Positions 10,859 through 18,980 of a stretch of 18,980 nucleotides of DNA are shown one piece after another; positions within the stretch are counted from its first letter, which is position 1, and the number at the start of each line of letters is the position of its first letter. The DNA is from Basidiobolus heterosporus B8920 (Eukaryota > Basidiobolomycota > Basidiobolomycetes > Basidiobolales > Basidiobolaceae): the NCBI GenBank assembly GCA_000697455.1, contig JNET01033786.1:1-18980 (forward strand), in the 5' to 3' direction. Under the pieces are notes generated by a model. The model saw only the letters and a program-made list of their open reading frames with translations. It did no database searches and was not told where the DNA came from. The translations under genes were made by a program, and so were the position numbers.

Positions 10859-12253
10859 TCAATCGACGAAAATTTTCTGATCCAATTGAGCATATTCCTG
10901 GAAGAATGCTTCAAACAGTTGAATGGAGTTCTTCACATCCTCAGTACCACACATCTCACGAATACTATGCATGCTGAGTTGGGGTGCACCCACATCGATC
11001 GTACGCATCCCAAGTTTCGCACTCAGGATCGGTCCGATGGTGGATCCACAGCCCATGTCGTTGCGAACCACGAACTCCTGTAAGGGAATGCCATGCTTTT
11101 TGGCCAATGATTTGATTTCCAACGAGGTAGCGGCCGTAGTGGCGTATCTCTGGTTGGCATTGACCTTGATAACCAGTCCTTTGTGCATGGCTGGCCGATG
11201 ATTTTCCTCATGCTTTTCGGGGTAATTGGGGTGTACCGCGTGGGCCATGTCTGCGCTGACCAAGAAGCTTTTATGAATGGATTCTTCAAATGCGGTGGGG
11301 TTCTTTCCTGCTTGCAATCTGCGCAGTGTTGCCTCTAGCAAGTGGGAGTCAGCTCCGTACGCTGATTGGGAGCCGATCTCCTCGTTGTCAAAGAGAGCCA
11401 CCATACGAATACAGCTGTCGTCTGCCAATGTGCTCCCCTGCTCGAGGGAGTTGATGAGTGCGCTGATTGAACAGTGGGACATCATCAAATTGTCGAGACG
11501 TGGGGAAAAGATAAATTCATCCAGTGCGCCACCGATGACCGATGGTTGTGTGTCATAGAGACACAATTCAAGATCCTTGATCTTTTCTCCCGTGATGGAC
11601 AGTTCATTTGCTAAAAGGTCAACCAACACCGAGTGGTGCTTCTCTTCTTCTTCGGTTCCTTGGCTCTCTGGAGCCTTTGCATTTAGAGCCTTGGCTGAGG
11701 TAGCCAATACAGGAGTCAAATGGGTCTCTTTATTAAAGGTGAAGTTATCACCAGAAGTACGGTCCAAATGGATTGCCAGGTTGGGGACACGAAGAATTGG
11801 TCTCTCAACACGGACGAGTTTTGAATAATGGTTTCCGTCTTGACTCTCGACCATGACTCTACCGGCAATACTCAGGTCTCTGTCAAACCAAGTGTGCCAC
11901 AAGCCACCACCGTAGGTCTGAACGCCTACTTGAAGGTAACCGGCTTTCTCTTTTTTCGAAATAGGTTTGATTTTCAAACAAGGACTATCGGTGTGTGCGG
12001 CAACAATGGATACTCCATTACCCGGTGTAAACTTACCACCTACAGCGAAAGCGATGATGGAGGACTTGTTTCTGGTGAAGAAATACTTTCCATTGGGTTT
12101 GACCAACTCCGACCAACTATCCCGCTCTTTGATCTCAACGAAACCAACTTTCTCTAGTTTCTTTTTACTTTCTTCAACTGCATGGAAAGGACTGGGACTA
12201 TTATTTACGAAATCCAGGAACTCAGTGGCATGAGCAACGGCAGTCTTCGACAT
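10859..12253 (-). CDS. Aspartyl aminopeptidase (M18 family)
   Basis: Cytosolic dizinc exopeptidase removing N-terminal Asp or Glu, related to mammalian DNPEP and yeast Ape4. No intron in the coding region. Numbered from an upstream ATG at 12415 (518 aa), the metal ligands are H141 (AAHTDSP), D308 (SPRLDN), E346 (DNEEIGS, with E345 as catalytic base), D389 (SADMAHAVHPN) and H483 (SMHSIRE); all are present, as is the NDMGCGSTIGP segment. The open frame has ATGs at 12415, 12325 and 12253. I prefer 12253 (464 aa): it follows ACC, starts just before the conserved FLDFVNNSPSPFHAV and gives the usual family length of about 470. The upstream 54 residues would be an extension; from 12325 it has a weakly mitochondrial-presequence-like character. 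The gene converges on the zinc transporter with 122 bp between stops. Confidence 0.93.
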   Translation of the reverse strand: MSKTAVAHATEFLDFVNNSPSPFHAVEESKKKLEKVGFVEIKERDSWSELVKPNGKYFFTRNKSSIIAFAVGGKFTPGNGVSIVAAHTDSPCLKIKPISKKEKAGYLQVGVQTYGGGLWHTWFDRDLSIAGRVMVESQDGNHYSKLVRVERPILRVPNLAIHLDRTSGDNFTFNKETHLTPVLATSAKALNAKAPESQGTEEEEKHHSVLVDLLANELSITGEKIKDLELCLYDTQPSVIGGALDEFIFSPRLDNLMMSHCSISALINSLEQGSTLADDSCIRMVALFDNEEIGSQSAYGADSHLLEATLRRLQAGKNPTAFEESIHKSFLVSADMAHAVHPNYPEKHEENHRPAMHKGLVIKVNANQRYATTAATSLEIKSLAKKHGIPLQEFVVRNDMGCGSTIGPILSAKLGMRTIDVGAPQLSMHSIREMCGTEDVKNSIQLFEAFFQEYAQLDQKIFVD

Positions 12254-12415
12254 GGTTACAGTAAGAGGAGTTAGGTAAGAGGGATTGGTACTTGTGTGAA
12301 AAAAACTCTTCAAGAAAGAAGTCATCGAAATAGGCTTCTCTTTCGAGTCTCCAGGCCAGGGGATTGAAAAGAAGGGATCGTATACGTCGCTGAAACAAGG
12401 GATACAAGAGAACAT

Positions 12416-13084
12416 TCCAACCAGTTGACGTAAATTAATCCATCAAATAAATTCCCACTTTCCACTTTTCACTGAGCATTTCTTCATCGTTACTCATGAT
12501 AAAAGCTAATGCCCTAATATATTCCCTAATATGTACACTAGCGTACTCACCAATATATTCATGGGGTCCGTGATTCGAACCTCATGATATCCGAAATGCG
12601 TAACAGATAAACCGAGCAGAGCTGAATATGTGTTTATTTTGGTTTAAAAGCCGAAACAGATAGGGTAAATGGAGAAGGAGTGAGGGAGGGAAGGGGAAGA
12701 GGAACTGGGGTGAATGTCAGGAAAGAAACCATGCATGATAATGAAAAGAAAAAGGGAACTGAAGAAAAGTGACGCAGTTAGAGGGCAGATGTCTACGGGT
12801 GGTTATTTCAGAAATGGAAAAACCAAATATTTACATGTTCTACAAGTACAAGGTCATCTTCAGTGTGTAAGAGATATGCTGCAGTAAGGTAGCAATAGAG
12901 TAGCAATAGGGTAGCGTACGGTATACGTTGTAGGTTTAAAGCATCGATCCAGACATCAGGCCACATGATCTTAATAACAAAACTATCCTTGGTCTTCTAG
13001 TGAATTAACTTAGGTGGTCAATATATAAATGTGATCAATACATCAAGCAAAGGGGAGAATGAGTGCAGGCGTGGGAGTGGCTGC
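12416..13084. other. Intergenic region between aminopeptidase 5' and chitin synthase 3' ends
   Basis: About 670 bp with no supported gene. It should hold the aminopeptidase promoter and the chitin synthase 3' UTR. It shows a purine-rich stretch (12655-12730) and a short repeat of GTAGCAATAG near 12885-12912. A tRNA B-box-like sequence at 12571-12582 was examined and rejected. Confidence 0.5.
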
Positions 13085-16000
13085 TTAAGGAGTTGATGGG
13101 GATTGCGGAGAGGTGGCTGGTGGCAAGAGAGCCAGTCTTTCGAGGGTAAATTCCTCGATACAATCATGTATGTAGTCATTATAGATAGTTACGGCATCCC
13201 CAAAATGCTCGAAAAGACGCTCTTTCACATCTCTTCTCGTCACAGTGTTGAGGTTGGCCTCCTTTAAGAAATAATAAATCTCTTCTCGCATTAATCGTTG
13301 TACTAAAGCACCCTTTGAGCCGGTGGTAGTCCCATTGAGAAGATGAGAGTGGTCCCTATTTGAGCTACGGTCACTTTCTGGGCGAGACCTAGGTTGTGAT
13401 TCGGCGTCGTTGGTTGTCCCATCTAATTGATGCGAGTAGTATGAGAACGTACGGGAAGACCTAGTATAATCAGTACTGTATTCGGATTGCATCATGGAGC
13501 TAGAGGTGGCTTGTGAAAGTCGACCAGGGGACTTTGGGGAACAGCTCAGGGAAAGGGGTACATCACTGTCCAAATTCTTGTTAGATGCGTTGCTCAGGTG
13601 ATGATCTTTCTTCACCTTAGCTTGTGAGGATAGTTCCATCTGAGGTATGCTGATCAGAATTTCCTCGGCTCTTTGATCCACATGTTTCGCTAAATTAACC
13701 ATATTTTCTGGCCGGTCTGACTGGAGCTCGACCCCTAAATTAGGTCCGGGGCGTGGGATGTTGGCGTCTCTTAATGAGACTAGACGTTGCGGTTTTTCAT
13801 AGTGAATATCCTCAAATAAAGAATCATCATCGTTCTCCAGTTCATCGTATTCGGCGATGGTCAGCAAGGAAATCTGCATGCTGACTTTATATTGGCTGTT
13901 GGTGTCGTCCAAGATCCCGTGCTTACGTCGAATCGATTTGGAGTTTGTTGGGACAGTGTCCACCCACAAACAGTTGTCACTATACCACAGAGAGTATAAT
14001 GGTATGACAAAGCAGTAGAAGGGAACAGAGAAAATAATGGAGAAGATCAACCAAAAGACACCTCCAAATTGGCCTCGGACCGCGAGGATCATGGCATGAA
14101 AACCAAACATACATATTAACGAGGTACCCACAATCAGATAAGCGGTTTCATCGGTAACAACACTCCGAATAATCACATAATACAGATAGATGAGGAATAT
14201 TGGCATAAACGTAGAGCTTAATAATTTCATTCCAGTTATGAACTGATATATTAATCCTATCCAACTTCTCCCATAAACCCTGGCAAGTTCGAAGTAGCTA
14301 TGGAACGCAGCACTTGTGATTCTCCCTTGTTGTCCAAGGAAAACAGAGAACCTCGGGGCCAGTCTGGTGTAGCAAACCGCTGAGCTTTCAAATCCGAATC
14401 TCAGGTGAGGGAAGGCCTTCAACAGGATGACTGAGAAGAAAGAGTCTTCCCCAAGAAGAAGCGTATTCCTCATGTGCATCGTGTTTGGTCTGGGGGTACT
14501 GAATCCAATAATGGTAGTGGTGTCCACTACACAAGGTTTGTTATCAGGCCACTTGATTCTGTACATTGTACAGGGGCCATGCAGAAATGTCACGCCACCT
14601 ATCATGGACTCGAATGCTGGCTTAACGTAATGGCTCATGAAAAAAGGATAAACCTGTAGCATGGTCGCAAAAGAATCGCTTGAGTTAAGAGGCTTGGCGT
14701 AGCCGGAAACTGCCATCAGCTTGTTGTCTCTTTCCATGCGAGCAATGAGTCGAGAAAGGGTCCCTCCACCGATGTTGGTGTCGGCATCAAGTACTAAGGC
14801 ATACTGAAATGATCGAGGGTCTACTCCGATAACATGATTGATGTGGTGGAATAGTTCGTATTCTAATGGAGTCAGTTTGTTATCCGGATCTAGAAGGCCC
14901 TCCAGAAAATTCCACATCACAAGAATGGAATCCCTTTTTCCACGATTCCCCGAGTTGCGGATTTCCATAGGGTTCCCGTACTTGACGACCACTACATAGC
15001 CAATACGATGCGTTCCGCACTCGTAAAATCCCGAGTAAACTTTCGCCAAGTTGATGTTCTTGTTCCCTTCCCCTAGCGAAATGTAGGCCTTCAACTCCGG
15101 CTCAGGTCCACTGAATCCCAAAATGTCCAATACAACCTGATGGGTGGTCATCGTATTCCCAGGTGCAGTAAAAATCCCATCACATATCACCATTAGCAAT
15201 TTGTTACTATCGTGACAATCGGACCGTGCTACACTGTCAAAGTTTGCTTTGAGCGTCTGCTGATCTTCACAGTAACATGGCACCATGACAATGCAGGCCG
15301 AAGATGGATGAATTTTACTTCTATCTGGGAACACAATCAGCGAGGCTACAGTGCCGATGGTTATGAACATAAAGGGGACTCCAAACGTTATCCATAGTAT
15401 GGGATTGAAGGCTCCACACTGAGGCAAAACCGTCTCTTTGACTGTGCCCTTGTAAAAAAGCTTATCCATGCATCGCAGGTAGTTTTCCCCGTGCTCCAAT
15501 CGACTGAAGGGGCCAGTGGCATCTTCACCAATATACTCGAAAATAAGCTCAGTCACATCGCGGGGAAATAGGAGGGAGTCACCATCAAGTCCCTTGGGGC
15601 TCCAAGATCTGAGAGGCGATGCCGTAACGGATGAATATTTCATGAAATCAGACATATCATAGAGATGCCCGTTCACAATCATGTACGCCAACTGAGGTAA
15701 ATCTGGATCGTTTCTTCCTAAGATCGAGTAATCAAAAACCAGATCTATGGTAAGAAAAGAGTTAGAAATAGAATCCGCTAATGAATTTGTATGACTGTTC
15801 GGATCTACCTCCAACTGTTGCCTTAGCAACCTCGTGCCGAACAGATACATTGTAGAAGCAATGAGCTGATGACTTATTCCGGTCGTTGGGGCTAGGGCAC
15901 TCGGTCAATTTCTGGTTAGTGACCAAATATCCCGGATCGTTGAAAATTCGCTTCTCCAGCCAATTGTCCGCCCTGGTGAGATTTTGAATGCACCGATTGA

Positions 16001-16799
16001 TATCTGGATCTGGGTATTCGGTTGCTCCCTTGGTTCTGGCGAGCAGGGTAAATGATGGGAACATAAGTGACACATCCTTCCCCAGGTACCGCCGCACCTC
16101 TTCTCCAACGACAGAGGTGGAATGGGACAAATCCACGATCTTACCATTGATCGCCACGTACTTAGTCCCTCCAATATCCCGTGGTGTGAACAGGTTGTAA
16201 GGAGTACAGAATGTAAGCGGCACAAACTCTACCCAGACAATAAAAAGCATTGACAACATTGCGATAATGAGAAACAAGGTGATTTTCTCGCGCAGAGACT
16301 GTCGGGAATCTAAAATAGGATCCAGAAAACAGTCAGCTAACGGCAATTCAACAAGCCAAAGTCAAGACATACCCGGGTCTTTCTTTCCGCATGATTTCAA
16401 TAGCAGATCGGGAATGAAGAAGGTGAATATCTTTGAGATGTGTAGCCAGTATCTTCGCGCTTTCGACGCCTTGGGGAATTTTTTCCCGTGGGATAGTTCG
16501 CGGGACAGCTCTATGGAGTTTTTCGAATTTTTCCTAAGAGACCCAGCCTCTGGTTGGGAAAAGTAGCATTTTTCATTGGCACTGGGTTCAAAGAACAAAT
16601 CCTTCTTTTGTGTATCCCAGGGATTAAAATTGGTGTCGATCTGGGAGGAATAATCCGTGCCTTGTTGCGAATCAGAAAATGGGTCAGAATAAGTGGTGGT
16701 GGAGCTGGCATATTTAGGGCCGCTCTCTGTGGCTTCTCCGTTCCCCCGAATATGCCGATAAAAGGAGGGTTTACTGTATTTTTTATTCGATGGTGGCAT
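13085..16799 (-). CDS. Division-II chitin synthase with DEK-C tail and altered catalytic motifs
   Basis: Plasma-membrane GT2 enzyme (Chitin_synth_2 fold) of the class IV/V/VII side of the family. Exons 16373-16799, 15809-16309 and 13085-15744 total 3588 nt in frame, 1195 aa. Order: low-complexity N-terminus; first membrane segment (about 118-137) and second (152-172); cytochrome b5-like region (188-235) with KYVAINGKIVDL; a further membrane segment (423-448); catalytic domain (about 455-800) with VPCYCED, NRGKRDS and DAD (629-631); about five helices (800-900); Ser-rich disordered region; DEK C-terminal domain (about 1121-1180). No myosin motor is present. The acceptor motif usually EDR reads EDS (742-744), the usual QRRRW reads QQGRI (781-785), and the usual LPGC reads LHGP. 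The acidic pair, Gln and Arg remain, but Trp is Ile. It may be an active divergent class or a non-catalytic homologue. Confidence 0.92.
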
Positions 16800-17223
16800 A
16801 AATCGGTATAAGAGCCTAGCAGGATCGAGTTAAAAGGAAAGGGTAAATAAGGGTAGATCGAGGTAGATGAAGAGTTTCCAAAAACCAGCAGGAAAATTAT
16901 CAGCTAATGGATAATTTTAAAGTGAATTGTCAATAAGCTAGAGATCAGATTGACATACTCAGGATGCGAAAGCCAGACTGACAAAACTGCTACTTGGTAG
17001 ATATGTCAACGAGATAACCAGAAATTAGGACAGAAATAAATCAGAAGAGAAAATCAATGAGAAGCTTGGAACGCCAGGATATATATATATATACTCGGGG
17101 TAGCATACATGCAAGTCCCATTCTTCGTATAAACATGAATTCAATCCGAGCAAGAGATCCGAGGATCGATGCGCAGCTATCCTAGGCCAAGTCACGGATA
17201 TGCTTGCTTGATGACAAAGTGAT

Positions 17224-17697
17224 TTGATCATACGATCCTTTTCCTTCTGCTCTCCACACTGCCACTTCTTGGATCCTTGCCAGGGCGTGCATCCGATGTT
17301 TAGTACCACGCTGTTAAACACAGGATGTGACTTTGTCAAGTACGGAGTATTACTCACAGACTACTATCTCCAACAGCACCCCTTCCTGAGCCAAGCAACA
17401 GGAACTCAATTTGCAATTAATATCGGTTGGAGTGTTGGGTTCTAATGCGCTGTTGATGTTTTCTGCGACCATGGACTGATTCTAACGCCAAGATGCGCAG
17501 CCTACGCTGTGCTATTGGCCACTCTATTGTTTGTACAAATTCCCGATCACTCGCGAGTATGTATACTGGATGCACTCAAATTCCCGATGAACGTGATTAG
17601 TACAGCATCTCTCAGAACTACTGCTTTCTATCAATACTACCACCAGCACACTCAACGTTCCCACGCTATACCCTACACCATAGACATACTGGGTTAG
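17224..17697 (+). pseudogene. Coding-like stretch, possible aquaglyceroporin relic
   Basis: One plus-strand frame stays open for 158 codons except for a single TAA at 17443-17445. Its translation contains hydrophobic stretches and FAINIGWSVGF, resembling the fungal aquaglyceroporin pattern INLGWGFAV, followed at the expected distance by LTPRCAAYAVLLATLLF, which could be a decayed HLNPAVTLA (first NPA) segment, then AFYQYYHQ. The second NPA box and later helices were not found. A 64-bp intron spanning the stop (CTAAC branch motif, GCGCAG acceptor) is an alternative, but it would remove the NPA-like part and its donor is weak. The similarity is by eye only; it may be chance. Confidence 0.27.
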
Positions 17698-18007
17698 GGC
17701 AACCAAGATCATATCATCGGAAATACACTTGAACATTACTTCCAAGGAAGATAAAGCACACAGTCCCCTTCAAAGAGAGGGAATTTAAGGCATACAGAAT
17801 GAGGCGTACCCTGTGCCGTCACTACTGCTGTTGTTGCCATTGCACGTACTCATCTGATATGGTCGGCGGTGGTTTTACTTATCGACTTGCTTTATTGATG
17901 GAGCTGATTAAATTAGTGTAAGGATTCAGTGATCCGATACAAAGAGATGGGCGGGTGTTGGTGATTTCGATAGAAAAGAAGTGGATCAATGTGTATGTGT
18001 CTGATTT

Positions 18008-18053
18008 TGAGTATGAGTATGAGTATGAGGGTGAGGGTGAGTATGAGGGTGAT
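18008..18053. repeat. TGAGTA/TGAGGG microsatellite 3' of the Cdc24-like gene
   Basis: Imperfect hexamer repeat (GAGTAT and GAGGGT units) about 55 bp beyond the stop codon, probably in the 3' UTR or just past it. Confidence 0.8.
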
Positions 18054-18106
18054 TGCTAGTGGAGGTGGGAGTAGAAATGCGGGCGTACTGCTGATAACAT
18101 CTTTGG

Positions 18107-18980
18107 TCAACTAACATAGATGTTAATTACCAAAGCCACTTCAGGTCTCGCTTCTTGACTAAAGCGGTTCTCAAAGGCCATCTGAACATCCTCGTCATTA
18201 TTGATTAGAATCAGGTCGTTTTCTTCATCTTTATATTTAATCCTCAGTTTGCTTTCTAGTTTTGTTCCTGAGCATAGATGAATCTTCTTCTCCACTTTCT
18301 TTAGTAGATCGTTGAACGTGACGCCTGACGGCACCACAAGCATAAATGAATCCTCGTGATAATTGATCCGTACTCGTATATTTGTCGGGTGGTTGTGAAT
18401 ATTAGGGGTGGAGGCGCTTCTCTTCTGTCTATATGTCTGATCAATCATGTGATAAGACTTCTCTGTGCTATAGTGTTCCCTTTCCAATTGCAGTTGACGG
18501 AACTGCCCTTCAAGTAGGCCTGACTGAGGACTAGGGTTGAGGGCTGGCGTGGGTGTGGGTGCGGGTGCACTCAAATGGCCAGGATGCTGATTTGTAAACG
18601 CGCTATCCGGCCTTGGTAAGGGTGGAAATGACATAGGCGGGCATTCCATCGCATCCGAATTGGTGCGAGATGGAATTGAATGACTTCGATTTCTGCTTAG
18701 AGAACCCACTGAGTTCCTAACTGAAATGGCTCTACTATTAGTCAGTGTGTCATCGTCGTCATTGTCATCAATAAACGAAACTGTATCGTCGTCTGAGTTC
18801 CAGTTGGCTTCCTGGGTCATAATCTCTGAAGTATGTGTGTGTGTACGGGAAATCCCTGGATGTCTCATAGAAGCCTGTTTGTTTGATCTGGCCACTTTGT
18901 AGGCATCCCGAACCTTCTCAATAGTGGAAGTCCATAGCTTAAAATGCTCTTCATTTGCTGGGCTAATGATCGTTTCCGAG
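18107..18980 (-). CDS. Cdc24/Scd1-type RhoGEF, C-terminal part (end of PH domain, linker, PB1)
   Basis: Partial: the 5' part lies beyond the right edge; 290 codons before the TGA stop (18107-18109) are visible without an intron. The first residues (SETIISPANEEHFKLWTSTI) look like the last strand and C-terminal helix of a PH domain, as follows the DH domain in Cdc24. Then comes a disordered linker rich in Ser, Asp and Pro, with an acidic run (DDNDDDD). The last 90 residues (18110-18379) are a PB1 domain: IRVRINYHEDSF, a helix with DLLKKVEKKI, and an acidic OPCA motif, KYKDEENDLILINNDEDV. In Cdc24 this domain binds the Bem1/Scd2 scaffold, and the DH domain loads Cdc42 with GTP. An apparent GTG start at 18895 is not a real start. 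Another PB1 protein is possible, but the PH remnant favours Cdc24. Confidence 0.83.
   Translation of the reverse strand, partial: SETIISPANEEHFKLWTSTIEKVRDAYKVARSNKQASMRHPGISRTHTHTSEIMTQEANWNSDDDTVSFIDDNDDDDTLTNSRAISVRNSVGSLSRNRSHSIPSRTNSDAMECPPMSFPPLPRPDSAFTNQHPGHLSAPAPTPTPALNPSPQSGLLEGQFRQLQLEREHYSTEKSYHMIDQTYRQKRSASTPNIHNHPTNIRVRINYHEDSFMLVVPSGVTFNDLLKKVEKKIHLCSGTKLESKLRIKYKDEENDLILINNDEDVQMAFENRFSQEARPEVALVINIYVS

Larger units (their letters stand above)
16800..18106. other. Long intergenic region between chitin synthase and Cdc24-like genes
   Basis: About 1.3 kb between two minus-strand genes. The chitin synthase promoter should lie next to 16800 and the Cdc24 3' UTR next to 18106. A (TA)n run lies at 17080-17093. 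Apart from the weak plus-strand coding-like stretch at 17224-17697, I see no exon, tRNA or other RNA gene. Confidence 0.5.

Noticed and set aside
12571-12582. tRNA B-box-like sequence GGTTCGAATC on the minus strand
   Set aside because: The flanking bases do not form a T stem, and no matching A box, anticodon arm or acceptor stem was found upstream.

Overview
The window looks like fungal genomic DNA, probably from an early-diverging, hypha-forming lineage (Mucoromycota or Zoopagomycota grade; this placement is inference). The reasons are a Cla4-type PAK kinase (PH, then CRIB, then kinase), a Cdc24-type exchange factor ending in a PB1 domain, a division-II chitin synthase, a cytochrome b5-fused sphingolipid desaturase, many short GT-AG introns (about 55-142 bp), and short TTAGGG-type repeats inside the sequence.

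Layout from left to right. 1-1127: the 5' end of a Ty1/copia-family fossil on the minus strand (LTR 780-1127, gag 2-748) running off the left edge. 1128-2337: no firm gene, but a possible alternative 3' exon of the kinase. 2338-4737 (-): Cla4/PAK kinase in ten exons, 574 aa, whose exon lengths keep frame. 5326-6723 (-): intronless delta-8 sphingolipid desaturase. 7883-8286 (-): a three-exon, 83-residue RNase kappa / V-ATPase subunit f homologue that simple ORF calling would miss. 8287-8833: shared divergent promoter with a perfect 30-bp tandem duplication and telomere-like repeats. 8834-10736 (+): seven-exon Zrg17/ZnT6-type CDF zinc transporter with a large His tract but no His in its HxxxD positions. 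10859-12253 (-): M18 aspartyl aminopeptidase, convergent with the transporter. 13085-16799 (-): three-exon chitin synthase, 1195 aa, with a DEK-C tail and altered catalytic signatures. 16800-18106: mostly gene-free, with a weak aquaglyceroporin-like stretch on the plus strand. 18107-18980 (-): the 3' end of a Cdc24-like RhoGEF that runs off the right edge.

Functionally, three genes belong to one theme: Cdc24 activates Cdc42, Cdc42-GTP binds the CRIB of a Cla4-type PAK, and polarity signalling directs secretion and wall synthesis, including chitin synthase. The others serve endomembranes: sphingolipid desaturation, V-ATPase accessory function and ER/Golgi zinc loading, with the aminopeptidase as a metal-dependent housekeeping enzyme. 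No new defence-type or mobile system was recognised. The points most worth a second look are the chitin synthase with changed catalytic motifs, the zinc-site-deficient His-rich CDF protein, and the closeness of the polarity genes. All intron boundaries were read by eye from splice sites, frame and family similarity.
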